This document shows positions 13,400 through 24,469 of a stretch of DNA of 64,000 bases, one piece after another. The DNA comes from Epiperipatus broadwayi (taxonomy: Eukaryota; Onychophora; Udeonychophora; Euonychophora; Peripatidae), in the NCBI GenBank assembly GCA_028023455.1, contig JAQFVV010000049.1, positions 3,284,536 to 3,348,535 on the forward strand. The letters run 5' to 3'. How positions within the stretch are numbered: the stretch's first letter is position 1; each line of letters starts with the position of its first letter. A program made the position numbers and the translations under genes. The notes under the pieces were generated by a model. It was not told where the DNA came from. It worked only from the letters and a program-made list of their open reading frames with translations, and did no database searches.

Positions 13400-16300
13400 A
13401 ATTAAAAATAATAGGGCTCAATGTCAATGGCCTCAATTCATCATCAAAGCTATACCAATCACAAGATAGATTATTATCATTCCACCTCATCTCCCTTGGA
13501 TTATAGGAAATGAAAATATACAGAGGATCTCTAATTGACCCTGTTGACTATCTCATAGACATGGCTTCTATGCTTGCTCCAAAGATACTTTCTCACCATC
13601 CGTGGGTACCGATATAATCATCACCTTCGAATGTCCATTCAAGTCATTTTAAATTCTATATATTGAAGAACATTTACTAATTACTATTTTTCATCACAAT
13701 ACAGTAGCACTAAACATAGTATTTGTCTATATTCCCCGAGCCCTACAGTCATCACATCAATTCAGTTCTTACAACTAGCCCAAACTCAGCCAGATTAATG
13801 GATGATTTCAATCTGGATTACCTAACATTTATAAATAAATGGCTTCATCTCTTAAACTTTCTATTAATGAGTTCCTAGGGTTTCTACCACCTGATTCAAT
13901 CACTTTTCACAACCAGCATGCCATAGTGATCAATCTCTGTTTTTACTCTCCAATGTTGTATCACCTAATAGAACTTAAACCACATTCTATTATCAGACTG
14001 CTCTGCCCAAACAGTCACTCTTAACCTAAATGAACTCCAAGCAGCATCCATTCAATTACATAAAGCAATCTGCATGATTCTTCCCCTATTTATTACTGAG
14101 TTCATGTTTCCAAAGCCTACATCATGTTAAAGAAAATGGATATAAACCTAGTTCAAAAGTATTTTGCCTTCATACACATTATTGTCATTTAATATACAAC
14201 ACAATATGATGATCCCCTCACCTCTGCATCTTCTTATATTGGCCAATGAGTTACATAAGCAAATTGCCAATACTCAAACCACCCACATATCAACAGTTAA
14301 TCAGGCTCACTCAAACTTACCATCATATCAGCAAACAGATGAAGAACTACCTTGCAACCAAAAAAAAATCTACTTATCCAGCAGCATATGTGGACAAAAG
14401 CATACATATGCTGAGTATTAGGTCATTCATCCCCATAAAAGGTTCCTATGATCCTGCAAACTGAATTAGGTATATGTACAGGACATAATATTATCCACCC
14501 TAATATCTGTACTCTAAAAATAAATTTCAAACTGATGATGTATTCACACCATCTGTACACTATATTGGACCACTAACGGCTATGCCTTTACAAAGCAACC
14601 AATTTGTCACCAGGACCTCATGGAGTTCCTGCATTCATCTTAGTTATTTCACTACACTGTATATTCATGAGCTGATGATTTCCTATCCCAGGAGATAAGG
14701 TTTGTATCCAATTGCCATAGTATCTTGCAATAAAAAAACGGAAGCAACAACTGGTCTAATCAACCTCTAGTCTATCTCCATGGGCTCACTAATGATAAAA
14801 ATACTTAAAAAAGTAATCAATGACCAAATTGAACCACACATACATCCATTATTATCATATCTACAGTTTGCCAAAAAGAGCTTTTCTACTGATATTTATG
14901 ACAATTCTAAGATTAGTGCCAAAAAAGAAAAAAACAAACCCATTGCAGTCCAGTTTGACATATAAGCAGCTTTTGATCTATCTCAATTAAACTATTTATT
15001 CAAATGCTCACTAATACCACCATCCAACCTACTCTGTTACATCTAATCACCAACCTATATTTGAATCATGAGTTTCACATCACTTGTAATAGTAGAATTC
15101 TTCATTCTTCAATTCTATTCAGTTAATCCCACAAATCTCACCTCTAAGCTCATTACTTTTACACTCTACATAAATCTGCTAATTACCAGAATCCAAATTC
15201 CACATACCAAGAAATACATTCCCTGCATAGCCTACATGGATGATATCACTGTCTTCCTGCCTTCTTAGAAACAACTCCCCATATTACAAACCATTCTTAA
15301 TGACTATACAGCAGCCTACAAACTGCACTTTAATCCCAACAAAACACTGCTGCATAGACTCTATTCACAAAGAAATCATGTTCCCAAGTTTTCCAAAGTA
15401 TACTCACCCCTTTCTTAGGATTTCACTTTTACAAAGGCTCCCTTGGTATGTGATTCACAATACAAACATTCTGTAATGCAAATTAGCAACTCATGACATA
15501 TCTATCAATTTACTCTAAGATATCCTGTTAAATAGTCTTGCTGTGGCAAAAAGTGCATACTATGCACCTGTTATCAAATTTTCAAAGATGTTTATTTCTG
15601 CCATCAACTACATATGCAATAAATTCTTCTGGGGCCACAAGACCATACCAATATTCATAAAACAGTTCAACCATCAACCCTAGTACAATGGTCTAGACCT
15701 GCACAGCATTTCAGAGTTCTATATACAAAAAGCCATTAATTTAATAGCAGATTAATTACCAACCAGTTCTAAAATTTTCAGTGCTTGCTGAAAGTAATCA
15801 TTAGAGATAAACCTACTCCTCCAACACTATAGCTCACAGATCTTATTTGTTCAATCCTAGATACCTCCAACCAGATCAGCTTCTCTGACAAATGGGCAAA
15901 CATATAATCTGCTTTATCCAGACTTTGGCAATGATTACCCCATCCCCATGCTTGGGACAAGTAATCATCACTTTCCTCACCAATTTACAAAAAGAATGCT
16001 AGAACTGAAGTTTTTGACTTCCTAATTAGAGTCAATGTGCACAAAATCCCAGCATCCTTTTTTCTGTGGTATCATCTTCTATATAAAAATATTAATCCAT
16101 TCTATGTGATTTGCCATGAAGTCATGAGACAATTCTCAATAATTTCCAAGCACTAAACTCAACATGGCAAATTGTGTTAAATGCTCACAGGCAGTGCACT
16201 ACTTCCATCCACCACATAATTCAGTCCTTCCAAAGACTAACCATTCCCGCACTGCAACCAGCATTATTTATTCTGTTTGCCTTATGGTGTACACATTGCA

Positions 16301-16560
16301 CCTTCTTATTGGGCAACAGCAACAGGAGACATCCATCCATATTTCCAATAAATTACACCAGTTAAAATCATGGGATAACAACATAGTCTCTCCCCTGTCA
16401 TTTTTGCTGTGACCTGCTCACTCATTAAAGAGCAATCCAACCTATAAGTGGCCACAACCACAATAGATATTTTATCTGCTCCATAATACAACTAGCTACA
16501 AGAAAAACTATGTTCTCTCATTATAATAGAAGGCTATTTAATTGGAGCAATTAACCTCAA
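13400..16560 (+). pseudogene. Tx1/L1-like LINE, ORF2 remnant (APE endonuclease plus reverse transcriptase)
   Basis: The start shows the APE-endonuclease opening GLNVNGLNSSSK (about 13417-13452). RT blocks follow: VINDQIEPHIHPLL (about 14812-14855), PIAVQFDI (domain A, Asp retained), and the catalytic loop as YMDD (about 15233-15244) followed by LNDYTAAYKLHFNPNKT. A C-terminal region (15970-16330) includes FFLWYHLLYKNINPF. The frames are cut by many stops. It continues ORF1 in the same orientation, so both belong to one old insertion in the mannosidase intron. Assignment to the L1/Tx1 group is from motif style, not from a tree. Confidence 0.8.
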
Positions 16561-16599
16561 GTCAAATGAACTTTAATTCAAAGGACGCAATTTACATTG

Positions 16600-16870
16600 A
16601 AATGATATTTTTTCCATTTTCCCAGAATGCAGTTCATGCTGATTAGGGTTTTTTCATTTTCTCAAAATGCAATACATGCTGATTACTGTTTTATCATTTT
16701 CCTAAGATACAATCCATGCTGAACTAATAGTTTTCCATTTTTTTCAGGATATAAACTAGTGTTTTTTTTATATAATACCAGGATGCAATTTGTGCTGAAC
16801 CTGAGTTTTTCCATTTTCCAAAGATGCAATTCATGCTGACTAGTATTTTTCCATTTTTTCACATGGAACT
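16600..16870. repeat. decayed tandem repeats, probable LINE 3' UTR
   Basis: About six degenerate units of 45-60 bp, each with a version of ttttccattttc followed by atgcaattcatgctgactag. They lie directly after ORF2 of the LINE. Confidence 0.7.
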
Positions 16871-17220
16871 TATGTTACAAATGCACAATAAGATTTAGCT
16901 ATGAAAATTATACAGTACTCTCACTAAATGAGCCCAATTTTTATTGACCATATGTCAATCTAACACCAACTTTAATCATAATATCATGTGTTTCCACATA
17001 ATTTTCTCAATATCACATTTAAAAATTCTATGTAAACCTATCTTTTTATGTAATAATAATTATTTTTTAATTAATCATGTTTTCTTGCCTATAACAATCA
17101 AGATTGTAAATCTTTATTACATATGTAATATGATGAATCAATTTGTATCTAAGACCTCATGTTTTCAAATGTAACTTATGTAAGTTTCTTTACCGATAAA
17201 GTTTACCATTTAAAACATCA

Positions 17221-17266
17221 TTATTATTATCATCATCATCATCATCATAATAATAATAATAATAAA
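17221..17266. repeat. trinucleotide microsatellite (TTA/TCA/ATA)
   Basis: Runs of TTA, then ATC, then ATA repeats. It could be the simple-repeat tail of the upstream LINE. Confidence 0.9.
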
Positions 17267-17399
17267 TAGCCACTCAAAAATAAATAAAGGAGGGAAAAAA
17301 TATTCTAAATATGAGTTTTAAGGTGACTATACAAACCAATTGGTGAAACACAAATATGTCCACATATAAAATATGCATGTCCAATTTTCTGTTTACTTG

Positions 17400-17620
17400 T
17401 TAATTCCTCAACAGAAAACCTTTCCGAAATATTTTAACACAATGTCTAATTGTAGTTTTCCAATATGTTCTCTCTACCATATCTTGGAAACAATTGACAT
17501 TGCACTTCTTTAGAATGCCTTTGAAATAATCCTTAAAATGTAGATGGGTCTACCTCTCCTATGAAACCCTTGATCAACTTTACCATAAACATCCTTTAAC
17601 AAAATCTTTAGCATTCATTT
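17400..17620 (-). pseudogene. LINE 3'-terminal coding fragment, family A
   Basis: Minus-strand translation gives a LINE C-terminal type segment with NCFQDMVERTYWKTTIRHCVKIF, with a WKxTI block like that found after the RT in several LINEs. The DNA aligns with 36190-36360 (shared caatgt, ccatatctt and aattgaca blocks), so both are copies of one repeat. No RT core is present. Confidence 0.4.
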
Positions 17621-17812
17621 GTTTGTTTAATTTTACAATAGTGGAGCATTTATTGTGTTATTTATTAGAATAGGGAGAGAAGAAATACTCTTGTTAATAT
17701 ACTACTGTTTCCAGATCAAGCAATGTTGTGTTACTATTAAATGCAATTATTTTTTATTGGATATATATATATTTGCCAGAAATTAAGATTAAGGTGTAGC
17801 CAAAATATAAGA

Positions 17813-17894
17813 TTTTATTGTATTAATTTATCATCTCATTCTAACTAACTTCTTTTTATTGTATTAATTTATCATCTCATTCTAACTAACTTCT
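17813..17894. repeat. 41-bp tandem duplication
   Basis: Two perfect adjacent copies beginning ttttattgtattaattta. Confidence 0.9.
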
Positions 17895-18446
17895 TTTTAT
17901 AATAATATTATAAACTGTAATGAACTCAAAATATTTAGATCCAAACTATTTAAAAAACAACAACAATATTTTTATTCTAGATGTTACACTATAAAATTAT
18001 TTTTCATAATAAGCTGTATTTGTTTCTTAACTTTTATAAATTGAAATGATTCAAAATACTAATGACAACAAAAATGTATACGTCATTTTTAGGTTTGTAT
18101 TTTAAAACATTAAATAATGATATATTTCTTGAATGTTCTACAATATTAAATCAAATGGCGTCAAAAAGGTCTACCTCTTATTTTCCACCCAATTTCAAAA
18201 ATCGCTGTAATACTCCCCGACTAGGAAGATTATTAGACATTAAAGTAATAAGGACAAAAATTACTGTATTTATTTAGCTAAGATTTAACTATATATGATT
18301 TATGTAGAAATAAATTCTGAAAGCGCATATCACCATAATAACTCAGTTTAATAAATTTGCAAATAACACACTTTTCATATCAATTCTAATTTACCAATCA
18401 GAGATAAAAATAATATACTTTTATCATACATCCATAGTAAATCAGT

Positions 18447-18617
18447 CATATACTGAAGGAATAAAACTTTAGTGGCAATCTTTGTAGTCTCAAACAAACC
18501 AGAGTTTGCTATAATAATCATATACTGAAGGAATAAAACTTTAGTGCCAATCAGGAATAAAACTTTAGTGGCAATCTTTGTGGTCTCAAACAAACCAGAG
18601 TTTGCTATAATAATTAA
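18447..18617. repeat. nested tandem duplications
   Basis: A 72-bp unit starting tcatatactgaaggaat at 18447 is repeated at 18519. The second copy then restarts internally at about 18552 with aggaataaaactttagtggc. The copies differ at single bases (gtggc or gtgcc; gtagtc or gtggtc). Confidence 0.85.
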
Positions 18618-18880
18618 GTAATATATAGGCTATATGAGCACAGACTTTCACATGCCCCACCACTGTCCACACTATCTCATAACACTGATACACTTAAACA
18701 CATATATATATTGAAAAGATAAATAATCACCAATATATGTATTTCATGCTAACAGTTGGTCCAGATTACCATCTTTACACATATATGCTACAAGTGCTCA
18801 GATATATATTAAGATAGCCAATCCTCATACTTTAATGCACAGGCTTCAATCTACTCCACCCTCCAACTCATCAAGATAAA
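18605..18880. repeat. foldback SINE-like family, single left arm (copy 2)
   Basis: It matches the left arm of the 42.0-kb element: ggctatatgagcacagac, then ccccaccactgtccacac, then catgctaacagttggtcc. The right arm is missing, so it is truncated or solo. Confidence 0.75.
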
Positions 18881-19200
18881 ATTATACCAATTTTAATATT
18901 CCCATAAATAAATAATGATTTAAGCATTTAAATTAGCAGTAATATGAGAGAGAACATTTACAAATTCATTACATGACTACAGTAAGTCTAATTTTTAAAC
19001 TATTACTCATAATTATTACTTCGTATTCTAACATTACTAATTTAATAGCTGTTTATTAAAAATTAAAATAAATTCAAGTCTTCATATGTGGTGATTAATG
19101 GGAAACTCATATAAAGATTTGAAAAAACCTATAACCATCACTGCTTTTATAATGGGTGTTTAACATTACATTTAAGAATACAAAATAATTATTCAATATA

Positions 19201-19475
19201 AGATGTGATATGTTGGACTATTTCCATCATTTATGAGTGAATGTTAAATGTATCAAAATTTTAAACTTTAAACTTTTCCAAATACATTAACTTGTTAGTA
19301 ATAACACAAATAGACAATACAGGTTAGTGTATGTTATTACTAACAAGTTGATGTATTTGGAAAGTTTAAATAAAGTTTAAAATTTTCGATACATTTAACA
19401 TTCACTCATAAATGATGGAAATAGTCCAACATCTTATAATATACCATCATTACAAACCTTCAGACATATACTAAA
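19201..19475. repeat. SINE-like element with internal hairpin, 11-bp target duplication
   Basis: Flanked by TATTCAATATA on both sides (19190-19200 and 19476-19486). The core is an inverted pair: 19201-19310 mirrors about 19326-19437, both with ttggactatttccatcattt. After the right arm comes a unique tail, ccatcattacaaaccttcag. A 95-bp relative at 22.1 kb has the same two ends without the long hairpin. Confidence 0.8.
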
Positions 19476-20800
19476 TATTCAATATAGCTAACTAGATTAA
19501 ACTAAATATATGATTACCCTTGTCATATTTTTTTATGCAGAATACTGAATTCTATCTGGACTAGCTGCAGTGAGCTTAAATCGATAAAAACAATGATAAA
19601 TCTCAATGACAGTGAAAATCAGTAGTAAGAGGATTAGTGTTATTGCAACAACAGAAATAGATTATTGAATCTCATAAATAAATGTATGAAAATTCATGCT
19701 CATAAACTGCACCAATTAAAATGTTGCCATATTACAAATTCATTGTAAATAATCTCATTAAATGCTTTTTAAAATAATCATTACATAGTTTAAAATATTT
19801 ATAGCTTTGTACAATTTACTGAGTGCAGAAAGGAATTTACTATTAACTGAGAGGATTCCCTTTGATTCTTCTTTTAAGCCCTGAAGAAACCAAGTAAAGC
19901 AAATTCTTAATATTCACTGCATACATTTTTGTCACTGCAACTGTTGTTAATATATGATTATTTACATAATATAAAAACATGCATGAGATGTTCATCAACA
20001 TGCATCAGCAATGGAGGTAAGTTTAATGACTTTTTACTTCTGAGTTAAAGATCAAAGAACCTTCTGGCCTTTCTTCTCAATTGCCTGATAGCTCTCAATT
20101 GAAATATCTGTTGAATTTTCTTTAAGGCAGAATAAATATGTGTGTAAATGATATACACTGTTTATAGATATTCATAATCATAATAGGCAAAACTAAATCA
20201 TGACCCTTATTCACAAGAGACTATAAATTTACCATCCAAAGCAGCAGTTGGTGGCCAAAGGTGGAGAGTCTTATGAATCTCCTGATTACAGTACAAGTAC
20301 TTACAATCCACAGATCACATTCCAATGAAAAAAGATTGGAAAATTGGAATAACTATCTAATATTAAATGGGACATTATTAGACTTTACAAAGTTAGAAAA
20401 AAGGATAAAGATGCAATTGATTTAAAAAGTGGACATGTACTCTACTAACAAAGGCACAAACATTGAAAACACAAATGGAATAGGATTCGTAATAAATAAA
20501 AAAATAGAAAAACAACATTGTAAAGATTGATGGTATATCAACAGAGTGATATAATTAGTTATTCAATTTAATGGTAAATATCAATTGCAACTTGCCCCAA
20601 CAAGTTTCCATTGTGATGAAGAAGTAATTGTTTTTATATGGATGTACAAAAGAAATTTGATCAGACTAAATGATATTTTAAAATTCTCATGGAGACTTTA
20701 ATGCTAAAATTAGTAAATGATTGAAAGATGAAAGTGTGGATTTTTTTAAAAAAAAACAACTCTATATTATGAATTTTTCTTTCTTTTTCATAAAGTCAAA

Positions 20801-20862
20801 TGCGTTGACCGGAAAGCGAACCCAGGCCAGCTGCTTGGAAGGCAGCAATAGTCCAGCAACGC
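20801..20862 (-). pseudogene. tRNA-Gly(TCC)-like sequence lacking the D arm
   Basis: Read on the minus strand: the acceptor stem GCGTTG pairs with CAACGC. A perfect anticodon stem GCTGC/GCAGC closes a 7-base loop CTTCCAA (anticodon TCC, Gly). A T arm has GGGTTCGCTTTCC with a fully pairing stem. Only nine bases remain where the D arm should be, and box A is lost. No intact box A means no expected transcription, so it is a tRNA pseudogene or SINE head. It sits inside the RTE-like LINE. Confidence 0.8.
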
Positions 20863-20864
20863 TT

Positions 20865-21108
20865 GAGAAAAATGCTAAATGGAAATTGACATGATAGTAT
20901 CCAAATGAAGATACAGCAGAACTGAATTATATGTGGACTAACAGAAAATATGTATTTCAAGATTGTAATGTTCTTAATAAATTCAAGAGAAAAATGCTAA
21001 ATGGAAATTGACATGATAGTATCCAAATAAAGGTACAGCAGAACTGAATTATATTTGGACTAACAGAAAATATGTATTTCAAGATTGTAATGTTCTTAAT
21101 AAATTCAA
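20865..21108. repeat. 122-bp tandem duplication inside LINE
   Basis: Two adjacent copies beginning gagaaaaatgctaaatgg (20865 and 20987) differ at a few positions. The left boundary coincides with the end of the tRNA-like insertion. Confidence 0.88.
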
Positions 21109-22109
21109 GAGAGAAAGCAATCATTGATTATTGACATTATTGACATGTAACATACGTGTTAATGCAAAATTAGAGAGCCAAAAATTATTTTAAAAAAATG
21201 TTCACAACTGATATTCTTAATCCTCAGAAACATTCCAATGAATATTTTAAATATTAATAGATTTTGAACATGGTTCAGAATTAAATAAAATCAATAAAAA
21301 GATAGCATAGACTTTTAAAATCAGTCATAAAGAAAGCTCATACAAAAAAGCAGAAATTGACCATTAGAAAATTTGTGGGGAAAAAAATGAATATAAAAAT
21401 GTATAAAAATAAGTTATTAAGAGATATTGAATATATAGAATTTTGTAAAATGGTGCAAAAAAAAAAGAATTAATAATGATATCAATCAATAATATTTTGT
21501 CCTATGGACAGATCCAGAGAGCAGTCACTCAATAAATTCATCCATTTCTACACACTGTTCTACTTATTGCTTAGATCTTCAATTCCATGCATCTCTTCCC
21601 ATTTATATTATCCAGCAAAGTCATAAAAAATATAATTGTGAAATTATCAAGGAAAGCTATAGAAGAGAATAAATGTCTTAAAAATGTAAAACAACATCTT
21701 GGTATTGGTAGGAAACTTATTCCTGCAATAAGAAAAAAATTAAAACTATTATTAAAAAAAGAAATGTTATCATCATGAAATTTGTAAAAGAGTTGTATTA
21801 AGAATTATATAGTAATAAAAAACAAAAAAAAAGTGTATCCTATTGACCAAGATTTTAAATGAAGAAGAGAGACATGCAATCAAATCTATGAAAAAGGGAA
21901 AAGCTCTAATCAACATCTTAAAGAAGCAGGTAAAAAGACAGAATTTGGTTTGGCAAAGTTATATACCAATAAACATACAAATAATTGGAAGAATGCAGTA
22001 TTAATATTAATATTCAAAAAAGATGAAAAAGAAGATATTAGAAATTACAGACTTATCAATCTTTTATCAGTTCTATGCAAAATCTTTACCAAAATAATTA
22101 TAAATGCAT

Positions 22110-22204
22110 ATGTCTGAAGGTTTGTAATGATGGTATATTATAAGCTGTGATACATTTAACATTCACTCATAAATGATGGAAATAGTCCAACATATCACAT
22201 CTTT
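22110..22204 (-). mobile_element. 95-bp SINE-like insertion with 15-bp target-site duplication
   Basis: Bounded by perfect copies of TAATTATAAATGCAT (22095-22109 and 22205-22219). On the minus strand it starts like the 19.2-kb element (agatgtgatatgttggac) and ends with its tail (aaccttcagacat). It interrupts the RTE-like LINE, so it is younger than that LINE. Confidence 0.85.
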
Positions 22205-23920
22205 TAATTATAAATGCATCTATAAAAAAATTTGGATTCTAACCAATCAAAAGAATACATACTATTTAAAAATGGTTTTAGCACAGTGGATCAGATTCAT
22301 GTATTGAGAGAAGTTATAGATGTGACCAGTGAATATGAGTTGCCATTATTTTTTGGATTTGTAGATAATGAAAGGGCATTTGATTCTATAAGCATTTCTA
22401 CAATGATTAAAGCATTGAATCAACAATATCAACAAAAGGAATATTATCATATTCTAATTAATATTCCTCAAAATTTAACAGTAATAATTGTATTATATAA
22501 TATATTAAGATAATTAAAAATGAAAAAAGTTTAAGAAAAAGTGATTTCATATTTCCAGAACTTTCTTAGAAATTTTATAAGAAGTATTTTGTGGGTCAAA
22601 TTGGAAAGCTAAGGGTCAAAATAAATTTTCTAAGAATTATCAGATAAAAGCAAAAAAAAACAAAACAAAAATAGATATCATGAATTAGAAAAAGTAAGCA
22701 ATACAAATATCTTAGATTATTAGTACAGATAAAGACATAATAAATAAAATTAATCACAGAATTAAAAGAACTTATACAGAAAATATACTTGTGTTTTTGA
22801 AAATAAAGATTTTTAATATACAGGTTATGTCAATTCTTAGTTATGGATCTGAGACTTGGACCATTTAAAAAAAGCAGATCTTTCAATGAAATGTGAAGAG
22901 ATGAAGATTAGAACAACAAGAAGAGACAAAAATCAAAATATATGGGTGAAAGATCAAACAATTCATTGTTGATATAATTGAAAGAATTAAGAGACCGAAA
23001 TGAGCTAAGTTACATATATTTCCAGAAGAGGGATAATAGATGGACAGTAAAAGTTTAAATTGGATCCCAAGAAATTCTATAAAAGATTTACAACAATTGC
23101 ACATGTTTGATAATGGGTGAAATAAGATTTTGACTCTCAATGTGGGATACACTATTTGTTAATGGTTGAAAATGATCTTGATCTACTTATTTGTTGTCAT
23201 TGATATTCTTAAAAAAGACTTTTATCTGAAAAAAATAATAATGAAGAAAAGCATTGCCATTCTACATAGAATATTGATGACTAACTGATTTGCTGATGCT
23301 TTGGTCTTTTAAAATTGTTTTTTGTTTTTGATGACTGAAGTATTATTGAGAATGATCAGGAAAATAGTTAATTTTTTTCATTCCACATTGCAATAGAATT
23401 ATTAATAAAGTCATTAATTTTTTTACGGTAAGGAGTCATACATCGATAATTTCAGTTTGTAAATAATATACTTATTACTGTGGTTTTAATAGTTTGCTTC
23501 TAATATATTAATAATTACATCCCTCTTCTCTGATATGCTTAAGAGATCCTACTAGTAATCATTTTCTTAGGAATGATATAGCATTAATGATTCCACCTTA
23601 AATTGCCAGATCCAGTTATTTTATTCAACTACTCAAACTATGAATTTTAGTTTTGTTCCATTTTGTTTACTTCTGCCTCATCAAAAATAAGGACATATCT
23701 TGTTATCATAACTTTGTTTTACTCATCATGTCACTCATTTCATCTAATCAAATCAAATAACATTTACTGACCATTAATTGAACAGCTAGGACCAACTATT
23801 TGGGGGCAGAGCCCTTGGGCTGCATTAAAATCCTAAAACTGTCAAAGTAAATCTGCCAACAAGTATATGACTGACCCTACACACTAATAAATATAGCACC
23901 ACATTACAAGCATTCTTTTT

Positions 23921-24458
23921 AAATATTTGAAAACCAGGCACTCTTCACAAACCTGGGAGCTTAATTGTAAGTATAGGGATTTGAACTCAGATTTTCAAGT
24001 ACCCTTCAACTATCCACACTATCTCATACAACTGATACACATGATCACACACATGGAGAAAAGATAAATAATTACCAATATAAGTATTTCATACTAAACC
24101 AGCACTCATCAGTTGGTCCAGATTATCATCTCCCCCACACACATATATAATCAGTGCTCAGTTTATAATATGATAGCAAATTTTCATATTTTAATGGACA
24201 GGCCTGGAGGTTGGAATAGATTGAAGCCTGTCCACTTTAAAGTATGAAGATTTGCTATCTTAATATAAACTGAGACCTGATTATATATATGTGTGGGAGA
24301 TGATAATCTGGACCAACTGATGAGTGCTGGTTTAGCATGAAATATGTATATTGGTGCTTATTTATCTTTTCTACATGTGTGTGATCATGTTCTATGAGAT
24401 AGTGTGGATAGTTGAAGGGTGCTTGAAAATCTGAGCTCAAATCCCCTATACTTACAAT
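23921..24458 (-). mobile_element. foldback SINE-like retroposon, copy 3
   Basis: Both arms are present: 23990-24230 mirrors 24215-24440. CATTCTTTTT borders both ends (23911-23920, 24459-24468), as a target duplication. Both outer ends carry a tRNA-like module: A-box-like ATAGTGTGGATAGTTG, then B-box-like GAGTTCAAATCCC in the left arm (minus strand) or GAGCTCAAATCCCC in the right arm (plus strand). Only the left end has a short extra hairpin, CCAGG...CCTGG (about 23933-23957). This fits a 3' tail, so transcription would run right to left. Confidence 0.75.
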
Positions 24459-24469
24459 CATTCTTTTTG

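Larger units (their letters stand above)
20210..23230 (+). pseudogene. RTE-like LINE remnant
   Basis: Degenerate plus-strand coding. An endonuclease part (about 20330-20600) has IKWDIIRLYKVRKKDKD and GIGFVINKK. The RT part (22232-22420) has FSTVDQIHVL and domain A as FGFVDNERAFDS, with the Asp retained. The end contains ILSYGSETWT (about 22833-22862) and NWIPRNSIKDLQ, typical of RTE-type elements. Stops and frameshifts are frequent. It is interrupted by a tRNA-derived fragment at 20.8 kb, a 122-bp tandem duplication at 20.87 kb and a 95-bp insertion at 22.1 kb. Confidence 0.75.
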
